Origin: Mucilaginibacter ginsenosidivorax
Lineage (GTDB): Bacteria; Bacteroidota; Bacteroidia; Sphingobacteriales; Sphingobacteriaceae
Length of the DNA stretch: 64,000 nt
Direction of reading: 5' to 3'
Assembly (NCBI RefSeq): GCF_007971525.1
Contig: NZ_CP042437.1
Coordinates: 3,100,001 to 3,164,000 of the forward strand
Below are positions 41,382 through 49,781 of this stretch, piece after piece. The notes beneath the pieces were generated by a model. That model ran no database searches and was not told where the DNA came from. It saw nothing but the letters and a program-made list of their open reading frames with translations. Positions within the stretch are counted from its first letter, which is position 1; each line of letters starts with the position of its first letter. The translations under genes and the position numbers were made by a program.

Positions 41382-42932
41382 TTATTGTGGCGTATTATCC
41401 TGTGGCGGGTTATTGTTGTTCCGGTTTTGATTATTGGGGCGGTTTGGCCTGTGGCGCCTGTTGTTGCCGCTGCCTTCGGGTCTGCTGCCGCCTTCCAGCG
41501 GCGGGCGGTTGCCTTGCTGCTGTGGCTTTGGGCCCTGCTGCGGGCCGTGTTGCTGTTGCGGCCTTGGGCCTTGTTGCGGGCCATGCTGCTGCTGGGGTTT
41601 TTGCCCCTGCTGCTGTGGTGTACGGTTGCCCTGGTTTTGAGGCGGCTTGTTGCCCTGCTGCTGCGGCCTGTTGCCCTTTGGCGGGCGGTTACCTTCGGGG
41701 GCACCGGCCGGGCGCTCGGCTACCGGGGCTGCGCCTTGAGGACGGGGCTGGTTTGCAGGCCTGCCATCGGCACCGCCAGTTTTTTGCTGCTGGTTGCGGT
41801 TTTTATTGTTGTTGTTTTTCTTTTGATTTTTGGCGCGGTTACGGTCGTCTAAACGGGTAAGGCTATCCTGCCCAACTACGTTTTCGTAGTCAAGGGCTTT
41901 TATTACCTCGGTTTCTTCCATCTCCAGCTCGCCCAGGTCGGCAGGTATAATACCTTCACGGTTTTGCTGCTGAATTTCTTTAACTTTGGCTATGGGCATG
42001 GGTATCCACGCTTCTTCGCGCGGGTAACTAAACCACATGATCTTTTTAAATATGTCGGTTTTTTGCAAACGGGCATCGCCTTTTTCGGTTTTAAGCACGT
42101 TTACATTATCAGGGATGTGCTTTAGCGCATCCATGTAGGTATCCAGCTCGTAATTTAAACAGCACTTAAGCTTACCACACTGGCCTGCCAGCTTCAGGGT
42201 ATTTAACGACAGGTTTTGGTAACGTGCTGCCGATGTAGATACTGTTTTAAAATCGGTTAACCAGGTTGAGCAGCAAAGCTCGCGGCCGCAGGAGCCAATA
42301 CCGCCTAAACGGCTTGCTTCCTGGCGCATACCTATCTGGCGCATCTCGATACGGATGCGGAAGGTTTCGGCCATTTTTTTGATCAGCTCCCTGAAATCAA
42401 CACGGCCTTCGGCAGTGTAATAAAAAGTAGCTTTGGTTTTATCGCCCTGGTAATCCACGTCGCTCAGCTTCATGTTCAGGTTTAAATCAAGGGCCAGCTT
42501 GCGCGATTTGTGCATGGTTTCCCACTCCAGGTCCTTGGCCATTTTCCATTTATCCACATCGGCAACGGTAGCACGGCGATAGATTTTTTTAACTACATCG
42601 GCCTCCTTTACATGGCGCTTGGTCATTTGCATGCGCACCAGTTCGCCGGTGATAGATACGTGGCCAATATCATAGCCACCGGTGGTAGCTTCCACGGCAA
42701 CCAAATCACCTGCTTCCAGGTAAATATTATCGTTATTGAGGTAAAATTCCTTGCGCGAGCCTTTAAATTTTACTTCGATAACAGGAAAAGGCTTATAATT
42801 TGTTGGCATATCCATGTGGGACAGCCAATCGTAAACATCTAATTTGCTGCAACCGTTGGTAAGGCATGAGCCATTACTTTTGCAGCCCGCAGGTGAGCAT
42901 CCGCCCCCTGTTGAGCAACTTCCACATCCCAT
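41382..42932 (-). CDS. ricT: RicT/YaaT-like PSP1-domain protein with Q/P/N-rich tail
   Basis: This 516-residue protein begins with a cysteine-rich stretch (MGCGSCSTGGGCSPAGCKSN). The PSP1 domain follows (about 40-270), with VEVKFKGSRKEFYL-type start, RLGGIGSCGRELCC and GQCGKLKCCLNYEL carrying the conserved cysteines. In Bacillus the RicT complex carries Fe-S clusters and affects RNase Y. The last ~130 residues are low-complexity P/Q/N/G, with repeats of PQQQHGPQQGP. The gene lies between holB and gldH, an order I know from other Bacteroidota. Confidence 0.88.
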   Translation of the reverse strand: MGCGSCSTGGGCSPAGCKSNGSCLTNGCSKLDVYDWLSHMDMPTNYKPFPVIEVKFKGSRKEFYLNNDNIYLEAGDLVAVEATTGGYDIGHVSITGELVRMQMTKRHVKEADVVKKIYRRATVADVDKWKMAKDLEWETMHKSRKLALDLNLNMKLSDVDYQGDKTKATFYYTAEGRVDFRELIKKMAETFRIRIEMRQIGMRQEASRLGGIGSCGRELCCSTWLTDFKTVSTSAARYQNLSLNTLKLAGQCGKLKCCLNYELDTYMDALKHIPDNVNVLKTEKGDARLQKTDIFKKIMWFSYPREEAWIPMPIAKVKEIQQQNREGIIPADLGELEMEETEVIKALDYENVVGQDSLTRLDDRNRAKNQKKNNNNKNRNQQQKTGGADGRPANQPRPQGAAPVAERPAGAPEGNRPPKGNRPQQQGNKPPQNQGNRTPQQQGQKPQQQHGPQQGPRPQQQHGPQQGPKPQQQGNRPPLEGGSRPEGSGNNRRHRPNRPNNQNRNNNNPPQDNTPQ

Positions 42933-42934
42933 AA

Positions 42935-44080
42935 TTAACTTGGTATATATTGACTCCCCGAGGGGATGGTTTTTAAATTTAATATTTTTATAATCTGTAA
43001 AGATACATCTAAAAATAAAATTTTAGGGTTTGCATTTCTCTCTACATGATAGTGTGCTTTTTCAAGCTCGGTACTTATATATTGAGCCTTGTTAATATCA
43101 AGGACGTTGGTCATTTTTTGGGCGGTTTCCAACTCTTTTGCGGGCAGGTGCACCAGGTTGCCGGCACCGGCCATCAGCAGGCAGCACTCGCGGATAAAGC
43201 TGATACCATAGCGTAAAAAATTCTTCTGGTTTTCGCGCCCCATTTTGGCAAAGCTATCTACAAAAGTTAAAACCTCCAGCCCTTTGTTGCTGAAACACAG
43301 GCGCAGCCATTGTACAAAAAGTTCATGATAGCTCTTGGTATCCTGCTGCAGCATGGTAAGCGCCTCGGTTAAGTTACCATTGGTTAGGTAAGCAATTTCG
43401 CCGGCGGCATCTTCGGTTTGGTGGTGCTGGTCTATCAGGTATTCTTTTACTTCTGCCGAATGCAGGCAAGGTATTTTAATGAGCTGGGTGCGGCTCAGGA
43501 TGGTATTCAGTATCTGGTCCTGGTTTTGGGCCACCAATATAAACAGCGTATTGGGCTGCGGCTCTTCGATAATTTTAAGCAGCGCGTTACCCTCTTTGTC
43601 CAAATATTCGGGCAGCCAAAGAATCAGGATCTTATAGGCCGACTCGAACGGCTTAAAGCTGAGTTTTTTAATAATCTGATGACACTCGGCTATATTAATA
43701 TTAGCCTGTTTGTTTTCGGCATCAAGGTAGCCGCGCCAGGCATCCAGGTTTAAATATGGGTTGGCGCCAAAAGCCTCGCGCCACTGCTCAATAAACGTAA
43801 GGGCGGTATCGTCCTTATGTTTGGCGAAAAAGGGGTACGAAAAATGAAGATCGGGGTGCATCAGTTTGTTGTACTTGCGGCATGACGAGCATACGCCGCA
43901 GGAATCATCGGGCTGCTTATCTTCGCAACTCAGGTACTGGGCGTAGGCCACGGCAAGCGCCAGGCTGCCCGAACCCTCGGGGCCTAAAAACAATTGCGCA
44001 TGACTTACCCGGTTCTCTGCCACCGAGTTAAGCAACCTTTGCTTTGTTGCCGCTTGTCCAACTATTTCCTTAAACTGCAT
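42935..44080 (-). CDS. holB: DNA polymerase III delta-prime-like clamp-loader subunit
   Basis: The product has 381 residues from the ATG at 44080; an earlier TTG at 44089 is less likely. The AAA+ fold is clear with FKEIVGQAATKQRLL at the start. The P-loop is degenerate (GPEGSGSLALA, without Lys), as is normal for delta-prime. A four-Cys zinc module (SCEDKQPDDSCGVCSSCRKY) and the NALLKIIEEPQPNTLFIL and SRTQLIKIP motifs are present. It forms part of the clamp loader. ricT follows by 2 nt. Confidence 0.9.
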   Translation of the reverse strand: MQFKEIVGQAATKQRLLNSVAENRVSHAQLFLGPEGSGSLALAVAYAQYLSCEDKQPDDSCGVCSSCRKYNKLMHPDLHFSYPFFAKHKDDTALTFIEQWREAFGANPYLNLDAWRGYLDAENKQANINIAECHQIIKKLSFKPFESAYKILILWLPEYLDKEGNALLKIIEEPQPNTLFILVAQNQDQILNTILSRTQLIKIPCLHSAEVKEYLIDQHHQTEDAAGEIAYLTNGNLTEALTMLQQDTKSYHELFVQWLRLCFSNKGLEVLTFVDSFAKMGRENQKNFLRYGISFIRECCLLMAGAGNLVHLPAKELETAQKMTNVLDINKAQYISTELEKAHYHVERNANPKILFLDVSLQIIKILNLKTIPSGSQYIPS

Positions 44081-44096
44081 TTGGTGCAAAATAGTA

Positions 44097-44441
44097 AATA
44101 GATTTGAGATGTGAGATATGAGATTTGAGACAGGAGCCGCGCTTCTGGCTAATTTGCACCGTGCTTTTTGTAAGAAAAAACCATTTTACCCAAAAGCAAA
44201 AAATCTAAGATCATTTACGCAATGAAATCTCACGTCTCATATCTCACATCTAAAATCTAAAATCTAAAGATAGATATGAGATTTGAGACAGAGCCGCGCT
44301 TCTGGCCGATCTCCACTACATCTTTTTGTTAAGAAAAACTCATTTTACCCAAAAGTAAAAAATCTAACATCTCATATGTCTCATCTCCTATCTTTACGAA
44401 ATGAAATCTCATATCTCACATCTCATATCTCATATCTAAAA
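44097..44441. repeat. Tandem 158-bp duplication of heptad word repeats before ruvX
   Basis: Two copies of a unit begin at 44115 and 44273, both starting GATATGAGATTTGAGACA and containing GAGCCGCGCTTCTGGC, then TTTTACCCAAAAG. Each copy starts with GA-heptads (44101-44135: GATTTGA, GATGTGA, GATATGA, GATTTGA, GACAGGA) and ends with complementary ATATCTC-type heptads (44404-44438, five in a row). The last ends 3 nt before the ruvX ATG. Confidence 0.85.
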
Positions 44442-44852
44442 ATGAGAATCATGGCTTTCGATTACGGTACCAAACGCATTGGTATAGCGGTTACTGATCC
44501 TTTGCAGATTATAGCCACTGGGCTGGATACCGTGCACCCGATGTACATTGTTGATTACCTGAAAACTTATTTAAAAACCGAGCAGGTGGAGCGCTTTATT
44601 GTTGGCGAGCCCAAGCAGATGGATAATACACCATCGCAATCGGCCATACATGTTAAAGGTTTTGTGGGGCTGCTTAAAAAAACTTTTCCTGAGGTCCCTA
44701 TCGAAATGCTGGATGAGCGGTTTACCTCCAAAATGGCATCGGCCACCATTGCCCAAAGCGGCATGAATAAAAAAGGACGCCAAAATAAAGAGCTGGTAGA
44801 TACCATATCGGCCGTAATATTGTTACAAAGCTGGATGGCTAAAGCTTATTAG
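44442..44852 (+). CDS. ruvX: Putative pre-16S rRNA nuclease (YqgF/RuvX)
   Basis: The product has 136 residues from ATG 44442; a longer open frame from 44283 only translates the word repeats and is rejected. RNase H-like motifs are present: MAFDYGTKRIGIAVTD, VERFIVGEPKQMD, MLDERFTSKMA and KELVDTISAVILLQSW. It processes the 5' end of 16S rRNA and is essential in many bacteria. Its leader is entirely made of heptad repeats, so a promoter must lie in them or upstream. Confidence 0.93.
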   Translation: MRIMAFDYGTKRIGIAVTDPLQIIATGLDTVHPMYIVDYLKTYLKTEQVERFIVGEPKQMDNTPSQSAIHVKGFVGLLKKTFPEVPIEMLDERFTSKMASATIAQSGMNKKGRQNKELVDTISAVILLQSWMAKAY

Positions 44853-44871
44853 AAACTATCTGAAAATAAAA

Positions 44872-44964
44872 AAACTACGGTCATTGCGAGGTACGAAGCA
44901 ATCCCCTACATGCTAAGTCCCACATAGTTAGGGATTGCTTCGTCCCTCGCAATGACGGTAGTTT
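44872..44964. repeat. REP-like palindrome (TCATTGCGAGG family)
   Basis: AAACTACGGTCATTGCGAGG pairs with CCTCGCAATGACGGTAGTTT with one mismatch. Inner arms CGAAGCAATCCC and GGGATTGCTTCG pair perfectly. This family of palindromes is widespread in bacteria. It lies between ruvX and the PfkB gene and may serve as a terminator for both. Confidence 0.75.
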
Positions 44965-45009
44965 AGAACATTCGTTTAACGATATTCGTTGCGCGGCCCA
45001 ATTTATAGC

Positions 45010-45897
45010 TCAGTAGGCGTAAGTTTTTTCGCCACGGGCAATAAGGTTTAAAACATCATCCTCGGTGCCGGTAAACGGGCCGGATGATTCAATTTTAAAA
45101 CTTGCCATTGCTGCGGCAAACTCACCGGCCTGCTGAAAAGATTCGCCTTTAATGCGCTGGTAAAGGTAGCCGGCCATATAGGTATCGCCGCAACCGGTTG
45201 CATCTACAACGGCAGATGGCTTGTAGGCCGGGATATTGTAAAAAACGCCACCTGTATAAATTACAGATCCCATGCTGCCCAGGGTAAGTACAACTTCTTT
45301 AACACCCCAGTCGGCCAAAATGCGGGCACCTTCGTGGATGTCTTTACTGCCGGTAAGCACTTCTGTTTCGTGTTCGTTGGCTTTCAGGATATCAATGTAT
45401 TGCAAGGCTTCGCGCTTATCGGCCCAATCTATGGCCACAACGTTTTTATCTTCAACCTTGCGCAGGTAACCCTGCACGTCAAGCGATACTTTGCCGCGGC
45501 TATTTAATTCCTTAATCAGTTCAACCGGCATGTCATCGGCAAGCAATGGGCCTAAATGAAAAATTTGGGCGTCAATTTCCTGTAATTGCTCAACAGTAAA
45601 AGGATTGGCTTTTTGCAGCACACGCTGGGTGCGGTGGTCCTGGTTTTCGGAGTAAATATTTTCAAAATAAACAGAAAGGCCGCAGGCGCAGGCATTTACG
45701 TTAATGCCCTTGGCGCGTAGTTTTTCAACAACAACCATTTCGCTTTCGGCAAGTGTTGTTACCAGCGTGTAGCTAACATCCATATTGCGGATGGCATTTG
45801 AAAAGTAAAAAGAGGTGCCACCGGCCATGTGGGCAGTTACACGCGGCGTTACCACCTTATCTAACGTTATATGCCCAACGCAACAAATATCGTACAT
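45010..45897 (-). CDS. PfkB-family carbohydrate/nucleoside kinase
   Basis: This 295-residue protein has the family start GHITLDKVVTPRVTAHMAGGTSFYFS and the C-terminal signature VVDATGCGDTYMAGYLY with the catalytic Asp. KANEHETEVLTG lies in the middle. It phosphorylates a sugar or related alcohol with ATP in the cytoplasm. Bacteroidota members of this kind are sometimes listed near inositol-related genes, but no such neighbours are here, so the substrate stays open. Confidence 0.88.
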   Translation of the reverse strand: MYDICCVGHITLDKVVTPRVTAHMAGGTSFYFSNAIRNMDVSYTLVTTLAESEMVVVEKLRAKGINVNACACGLSVYFENIYSENQDHRTQRVLQKANPFTVEQLQEIDAQIFHLGPLLADDMPVELIKELNSRGKVSLDVQGYLRKVEDKNVVAIDWADKREALQYIDILKANEHETEVLTGSKDIHEGARILADWGVKEVVLTLGSMGSVIYTGGVFYNIPAYKPSAVVDATGCGDTYMAGYLYQRIKGESFQQAGEFAAAMASFKIESSGPFTGTEDDVLNLIARGEKTYAY

Positions 45898-46086
45898 GCT
45901 GTTATTTTATTATTGTCAATTACCCCTCCAGTCAGGATCGAGCCGCAAAGGTATATAATATCAATGTTTAATTAATGTAAGGTTTTTATTACCCATGATA
46001 TAAAGCCAGTAATTGCCCAATTGTTTGTATATTTTAGTTGATTTACTCTAAAAACACCGCTAATGGTGTTTGAAATGCAGCCTACA

Positions 46087-47175
46087 TTAATCTTTAAACG
46101 ATATGATAAAGGTGGCTCCTTCGTTAGGTTTGCTTTCGATGGCAATCTGTCCGCCCAGGCTGGTAATATGGTTATAAACCAAGTATAGCCCGATGCCTTT
46201 GCTATCATGGTGATGATGAAACGTTTGGTGAAATCCGAATATTTTATCCTTAACGCGGTCCATATCAAAACCTAAACCGTTATCGGCAAACAATATTTGT
46301 TTTAACCCCTTATGAACCCTGAAGCTGATATCTATAACCGGGGAAATTTCGGGACGGGCGTACTTTATTGAATTGGTGATGAGGTTTAAAAATACGCTTT
46401 CGAGGTACGATTTATTAAAATTAATAATACAATCGCCGGTAAAGCTAAGGTTGATGGTAACACCGGAATCTTGCACCAGGGAACTAACGGAATGCAGAAC
46501 GGTGTTTAAGGTTTCGTTAATGTTGATGTTTTCCCGGTGAACGGTCAGGCTGTCTTTCTGGCTCAAAACATCTACATAGTTATTAAGTGTTTCTTTCAGG
46601 CTCTCTGAAGCCGACCTAAGCATGCCGATAAACTCAATGGTTTCAGGGTCCTGTATTTTTGAAACATCAATAAAATTAAAAACCGACAGCAGGTTACTTA
46701 CCGGCGAACGCAGGTCATGCGATGTGGTGTAGGTAAGCTGTTTCAGGTCGTCGTTTATTTGTGTGAGGTGGGTTATCAGGTCGTTACGCTCAGCTTCCTG
46801 CTTTTTTTTGTGGGTAATGTTTTTGGCAATGGCAAAAACAAGCTGATCTTTATCAACGGGCATCGATGTCCAGGCAAGCCAAACTACCTCTCCGCTTTTA
46901 GTTATATAGCGGTTTTCAAAATTTAAAAGCGGTACATCGTGCCTGATGTTATCGCGTTTTCTTTCGGTTATAATCTGGTCGTCCGGGTGTACAAAAGAGT
47001 TTATCGGGCTCGAAAAAAGTTCTTCGTTGGTATATCCTAAAGTTTTTGAAACAGCGGCGTTAATTCTTTTAAAGTAGCCATCGTAGCCTGCAATGCAGAA
47101 AAGATCGGCCGATAACTCGAAAAAACGTTCGAAATTAAAATCTGCCCCGGTGTTTGTTTCAAAACGATTTATCAT
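46087..47175 (-). CDS. PAS-domain sensor histidine kinase
   Basis: The product has about 362 residues if it starts at MINRF (47175); ATG 47193 and TTG 47202 are alternatives. A PAS domain (about 15-130) ends with AWTSMPVDKDQLVFAIAKNITH. HisKA follows with the H box TYTTSHDLRSPVSNLLSV, then HATPase with N box LNLITNSIKYA, G1 DNGLGFDMD and G2 SKGIGLYLVYNHI. All catalytic elements are intact. No transmembrane segment is seen, so it is a cytoplasmic sensor. No response regulator is adjacent. Confidence 0.9.
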   Translation of the reverse strand: MINRFETNTGADFNFERFFELSADLFCIAGYDGYFKRINAAVSKTLGYTNEELFSSPINSFVHPDDQIITERKRDNIRHDVPLLNFENRYITKSGEVVWLAWTSMPVDKDQLVFAIAKNITHKKKQEAERNDLITHLTQINDDLKQLTYTTSHDLRSPVSNLLSVFNFIDVSKIQDPETIEFIGMLRSASESLKETLNNYVDVLSQKDSLTVHRENININETLNTVLHSVSSLVQDSGVTINLSFTGDCIINFNKSYLESVFLNLITNSIKYARPEISPVIDISFRVHKGLKQILFADNGLGFDMDRVKDKIFGFHQTFHHHHDSKGIGLYLVYNHITSLGGQIAIESKPNEGATFIISFKD

Positions 47176-47202
47176 GTAGTATACAATTGGCATAGCTATC
47201 AA

Positions 47203-47580
47203 GGGGAGTGAGCTATTATTGTGTTTTGGTTATACGGTAAGGCGGATGAAATAGTTTACCTGCGAAAATTAAGAATTTGCGTTGGTTTTTGGGGTTGATG
47301 TTTTCACGATGACGGATTCCATGTAAAAAATAAAAGCCGCCCAGACCTTGCGTCGGGCGACTTTCAACCTAAACCTTATCACAATTAAACCGGTAAGGAT
47401 TACCAGTTCATATATACCTACACAATTACTATACCAAAAATTAAAACTTCGTAAATTTTTTTAGCAAGTTGCCATTATATGCCTATATGAGTTAAAAATG
47501 GCGGTTAAAAAATAAATATCAATTAAAAAAAAGCCGGTGTTAGTTAATTGTAAACTTTTGCGTACTACATGGTAAACACT
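47203..47580. other. Intergenic region with terminator
   Basis: This 378-bp AT-rich gap lies between the PAS kinase and the anti-sigma gene. Apart from the terminator at 47325-47362 no gene or repeat is seen. The kinase promoter must lie on its left side. Confidence 0.5.
47325..47362 (-). terminator. Terminator of the ECF sigma/anti-sigma operon
   Basis: On the minus strand GTCGCCCGAC pairs with GTC-T-GGGCGGC, followed by TTTTATTTTTT. It is about 220 bp past the anti-sigma gene. Confidence 0.7.
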
Positions 47581-48084
47581 TTAGGCCTGTTTTGTCGTTT
47601 TTTTTCTACGCAAATAACTGTCTGATAAAAATAAGGCCAATACCACATCAAACATGATAAACCATTTAAATACCGGGCTGGTAAAAATATTGGCAACATT
47701 TGGCAGTTTTACAGCAGCCGGCAATTTAACTTTTACATCAAATGCCGACAGTTGCGAATGAGTGTTTGCAAAAGCGAACACCAGCAACGCAAGTATGGTA
47801 AAAATAAAGAAAACAGCTATGCCTATAATAATACGTTTATCAATAGCCGCTTTAAGCGGCTGGCGCGCGTTTTCGGTGCGGATGGTTTCCATCACGTTAT
47901 AGGTAAATGCCATTGATGGTTCGTCGAGCTCCATGGCTGCAAATTCCTGGTTTAGCTGCAGCAGTTCCTGGTATTTTTTGCTGTAGGCCTCATCCTGCTC
48001 AATAAGCCTGGCAATGGCAGCCTGCTCTGCAGGCGTGCAGTTGCCGTCAATATAGTTCCAGAGTTCTTCTTCTATGGTATTCAT
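47581..48084 (-). CDS. Probable anti-sigma factor (single membrane-spanning)
   Basis: The 167-residue product begins with MNTIEEELWNYIDGNCTPAEQAAIARLIEQDE, the short helical N-terminus typical of anti-sigma factors lacking a zinc motif. Hydrophobic segments follow (IIIGIAVFFIFTILALLVFAFA and FKWFIMFDVVLALFLSDSYL). It overlaps the sigma gene by 4 nt. It probably tethers the ECF sigma factor to the membrane. The inducing signal is unknown. Confidence 0.82.
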   Translation of the reverse strand: MNTIEEELWNYIDGNCTPAEQAAIARLIEQDEAYSKKYQELLQLNQEFAAMELDEPSMAFTYNVMETIRTENARQPLKAAIDKRIIIGIAVFFIFTILALLVFAFANTHSQLSAFDVKVKLPAAVKLPNVANIFTSPVFKWFIMFDVVLALFLSDSYLRRKKTTKQA

Positions 48085-48662
48085 ATCAGTTCTTTAACCT
48101 CATGTTTTAAATTACGCTCCAGCTTATCTTTCAAACGCTGGCGCGCCCTGAATAGTTTTACCTTAACCGTATTGGCTTCCATCCCCAAAGTTTGGGCAAT
48201 TTCTTCCAGTGATTGCTCGCCTTTATAAAACAAGGTTATAATGGTGGCATCATCGGGCAGTAACTGCGCTATGGCCTGGTTAACATAAAACGATCGCGAT
48301 TTATTTTCAACGTTGTAGGCATCATAAGCCGACTCGTTGTTTTCAACCTGTATAAAGGTAGCTTCGTCATCTATCGAATCGGTTGCTACTCTTTTTTTTC
48401 GTAAAAATGTCATGGCTGTATTATACACAATAGTGTACAGCCATGTACTGAATTTTGATTGCCCGCCGTATGTTGCCAGCGCGCGGTACGCCTTTATAAA
48501 ACAGTCCTGTGCAATCTCTTCGGCATCCTCGCGGTTTTTTGAAAAACGCAAAGCAAGTGTAAACACAAACCGCTGGTGCCGCTTCACCAGGTCGGCATAC
48601 GCCGATTGGTTGCCCGCCAGTGTTTGTTCAATAAGATCGATATCTGAAAGCTTGCTTTGCAT
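48081..48662 (-). CDS. ECF-type RNA polymerase sigma factor
   Basis: This 193-residue protein has region 2 (ADLVKRHQRFVFTLALRFSKN, REDAEEIAQDCFIKAYRAL, TWLYTIVYNTAMTFLRKK) and region 4 (EQSLEEIAQTLGMEANTVKVKLFRARQRLKDKL). It overlaps the anti-sigma gene by 4 nt. A promoter-like motif upstream (48678-48705) suggests autoregulation. It belongs to a different ECF group from the sigma factor at 7820. Confidence 0.94.
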   Translation of the reverse strand: MQSKLSDIDLIEQTLAGNQSAYADLVKRHQRFVFTLALRFSKNREDAEEIAQDCFIKAYRALATYGGQSKFSTWLYTIVYNTAMTFLRKKRVATDSIDDEATFIQVENNESAYDAYNVENKSRSFYVNQAIAQLLPDDATIITLFYKGEQSLEEIAQTLGMEANTVKVKLFRARQRLKDKLERNLKHEVKELI

Positions 48663-48677
48663 GTGTTACAACCTCTC

Positions 48678-48705
48678 TGACAACAGGGCTTTTACTTAGG
48701 TTACA
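48678..48705 (-). promoter_or_regulatory. Candidate ECF promoter of the second sigma operon
   Basis: On the minus strand TGTAACC (48699-48705), 14 nt, then TTGTCAG (48678-48684), 15 nt before the start codon. AACC at -35 and GTC at -10 fit ECF-type promoters. Confidence 0.55.
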
Positions 48706-48720
48706 CCGAAATGTAAATAA

Positions 48721-48854
48721 AGCCCCCTAACCCCCTGAAGGGGGAACTTTAATGTATAAAGATAGCCAATGTTTATATGTAAAAGAAAACCCGGCAAAAA
48801 ACCAGGTTTAACTATGCAATTCAAAAAACTCCCCCTTCAGGGGGCTGGGGGGCT
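48721..48854. repeat. GC-rich palindromic element (AGCCCCCTAACCCCCTGAAGGG family)
   Basis: AGCCCCCTAACCCCC (from 48721) pairs with GGGGGCTGGGGGGCT (to 48854), with CCCTTCAGGG inner palindromes at both ends. Such elements flank many genes in Bacteroidota. A relative lies at about 51914-51980. Confidence 0.7.
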
Positions 48855-48856
48855 AC

Positions 48857-49585
48857 TCAATTCCGCCTGTTAAATAAAAATGATGCGTAATAAAGCAAAG
48901 TTGCCAATGAGCTAAGGGCGGCTACCACGTAGGTCATGGCGGCCCACCAAAGGGCGTCTTTGGCTTGTTCGTGCTCTTCGGTTGTTTGCATAATGCTATA
49001 GTTGTTATTGAGCCAAACCAATGCGCGATGGCTGGCATCAAACTCAACCGGTAGCGTTATAAAACTAAAAAATGTAACCAATGCCAGCGCTGCTACGCCA
49101 ACAGCCAACACAAAAGGATTATGCGAAAAGATGAGCAACATTACACCAATAAGCAATGTCCACTGCGTTAGTGTTGATGCTATATTAATAACAGGAACCA
49201 TGGCCGACCGGAAGCTGAGCCATGCATAAGCCTGTGCATGTTGTACAGCGTGGCCGCACTCATGAGCGGCAACTGCCGCCGCGGCAACACTGCGGCTATA
49301 AAAAACATCCTGGCTCAGGTTAACGGTCTTGGTTTCGGGGTTATAGTGATCGCTAAGCTGGCCATCTACGCATATTACCTGTACATCAAATATGCCATGG
49401 GCGCGCAGCATTTTAACCGCTACCTCCTGGCCCGACAGGCCTGATAGCAAACCAACTTCTGAGTAGTGTTTAAATTTACTCTTAAAACGCCATTGTACTA
49501 TAAAGCTAACAATGGCAACCAGGATCATCAGGAACCAGGCAGAGTTATATCCAATATAGGCTGTTATAAATGATAAGTGATTCAT
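48857..49585 (-). CDS. YugP-family membrane zinc metallopeptidase
   Basis: This 242-residue protein has hydrophobic segments at the N-terminus (SAWFLMILVAIVSFIVQW), in the middle (LTQWTLLIGVMLLIF) and at the C-terminus. The zinc motif HECGHAVQH is at about 112-120, in the fixed context AVAAHECGHAVQHAQAY. The family is Zn-peptidase 2 (YugP/DUF2268-like neutral peptidase); the substrate is unknown. The region just before the start codon is one arm of a 25-bp inverted repeat shared with the divergent oxidoreductase gene. Confidence 0.9.
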   Translation of the reverse strand: MNHLSFITAYIGYNSAWFLMILVAIVSFIVQWRFKSKFKHYSEVGLLSGLSGQEVAVKMLRAHGIFDVQVICVDGQLSDHYNPETKTVNLSQDVFYSRSVAAAAVAAHECGHAVQHAQAYAWLSFRSAMVPVINIASTLTQWTLLIGVMLLIFSHNPFVLAVGVAALALVTFFSFITLPVEFDASHRALVWLNNNYSIMQTTEEHEQAKDALWWAAMTYVVAALSSLATLLYYASFLFNRRN

Positions 49586-49590
49586 TTGTT

Positions 49591-49774
49591 AAGTCAAAAT
49601 TAAAAATTCAAAAATGATTGGCATGCAGCAAGCCGCTTAAGCTTAATGTATATACGTACATTCACATGCATTTATAACTTATCACATTCAAAAACCATTC
49701 CGTACCAAATACGCATGTTAAAAAGTAATGCCCACAGAGATAGGTTTTGATTTTTGAATTTTTAATTTTGACTT
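49591..49774. repeat. 25-bp perfect inverted repeat abutting two divergent start codons
   Basis: The arms are 49591-49615 and 49750-49774, built from heptads TTTTTGA, ATTTTTA, ATTTTGA. On each strand the arm ends 5-7 nt before the start codon, so both genes have nearly the same leader. Confidence 0.85.
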
Positions 49775-49781
49775 AAAAAAA

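Noticed and set aside
40898..41704. A long minus-strand frame of 268 codons upstream of and including gldH
   Set aside because: Its first 108 codons read the low-complexity P/Q-rich ricT sequence in another frame; the gene proper starts at 41380 with a lipoprotein signal.
44097..44441. CRISPR array
   Set aside because: The units are degenerate 7-mers and a 158-bp duplication; there are no uniform repeats with unique spacers and no cas genes.
44283..44441. An N-terminal extension of RuvX by 53 residues
   Set aside because: It would translate the word repeats (SHMSHLLSLRNEISYLTSHIS); the family starts at MAFDYG.
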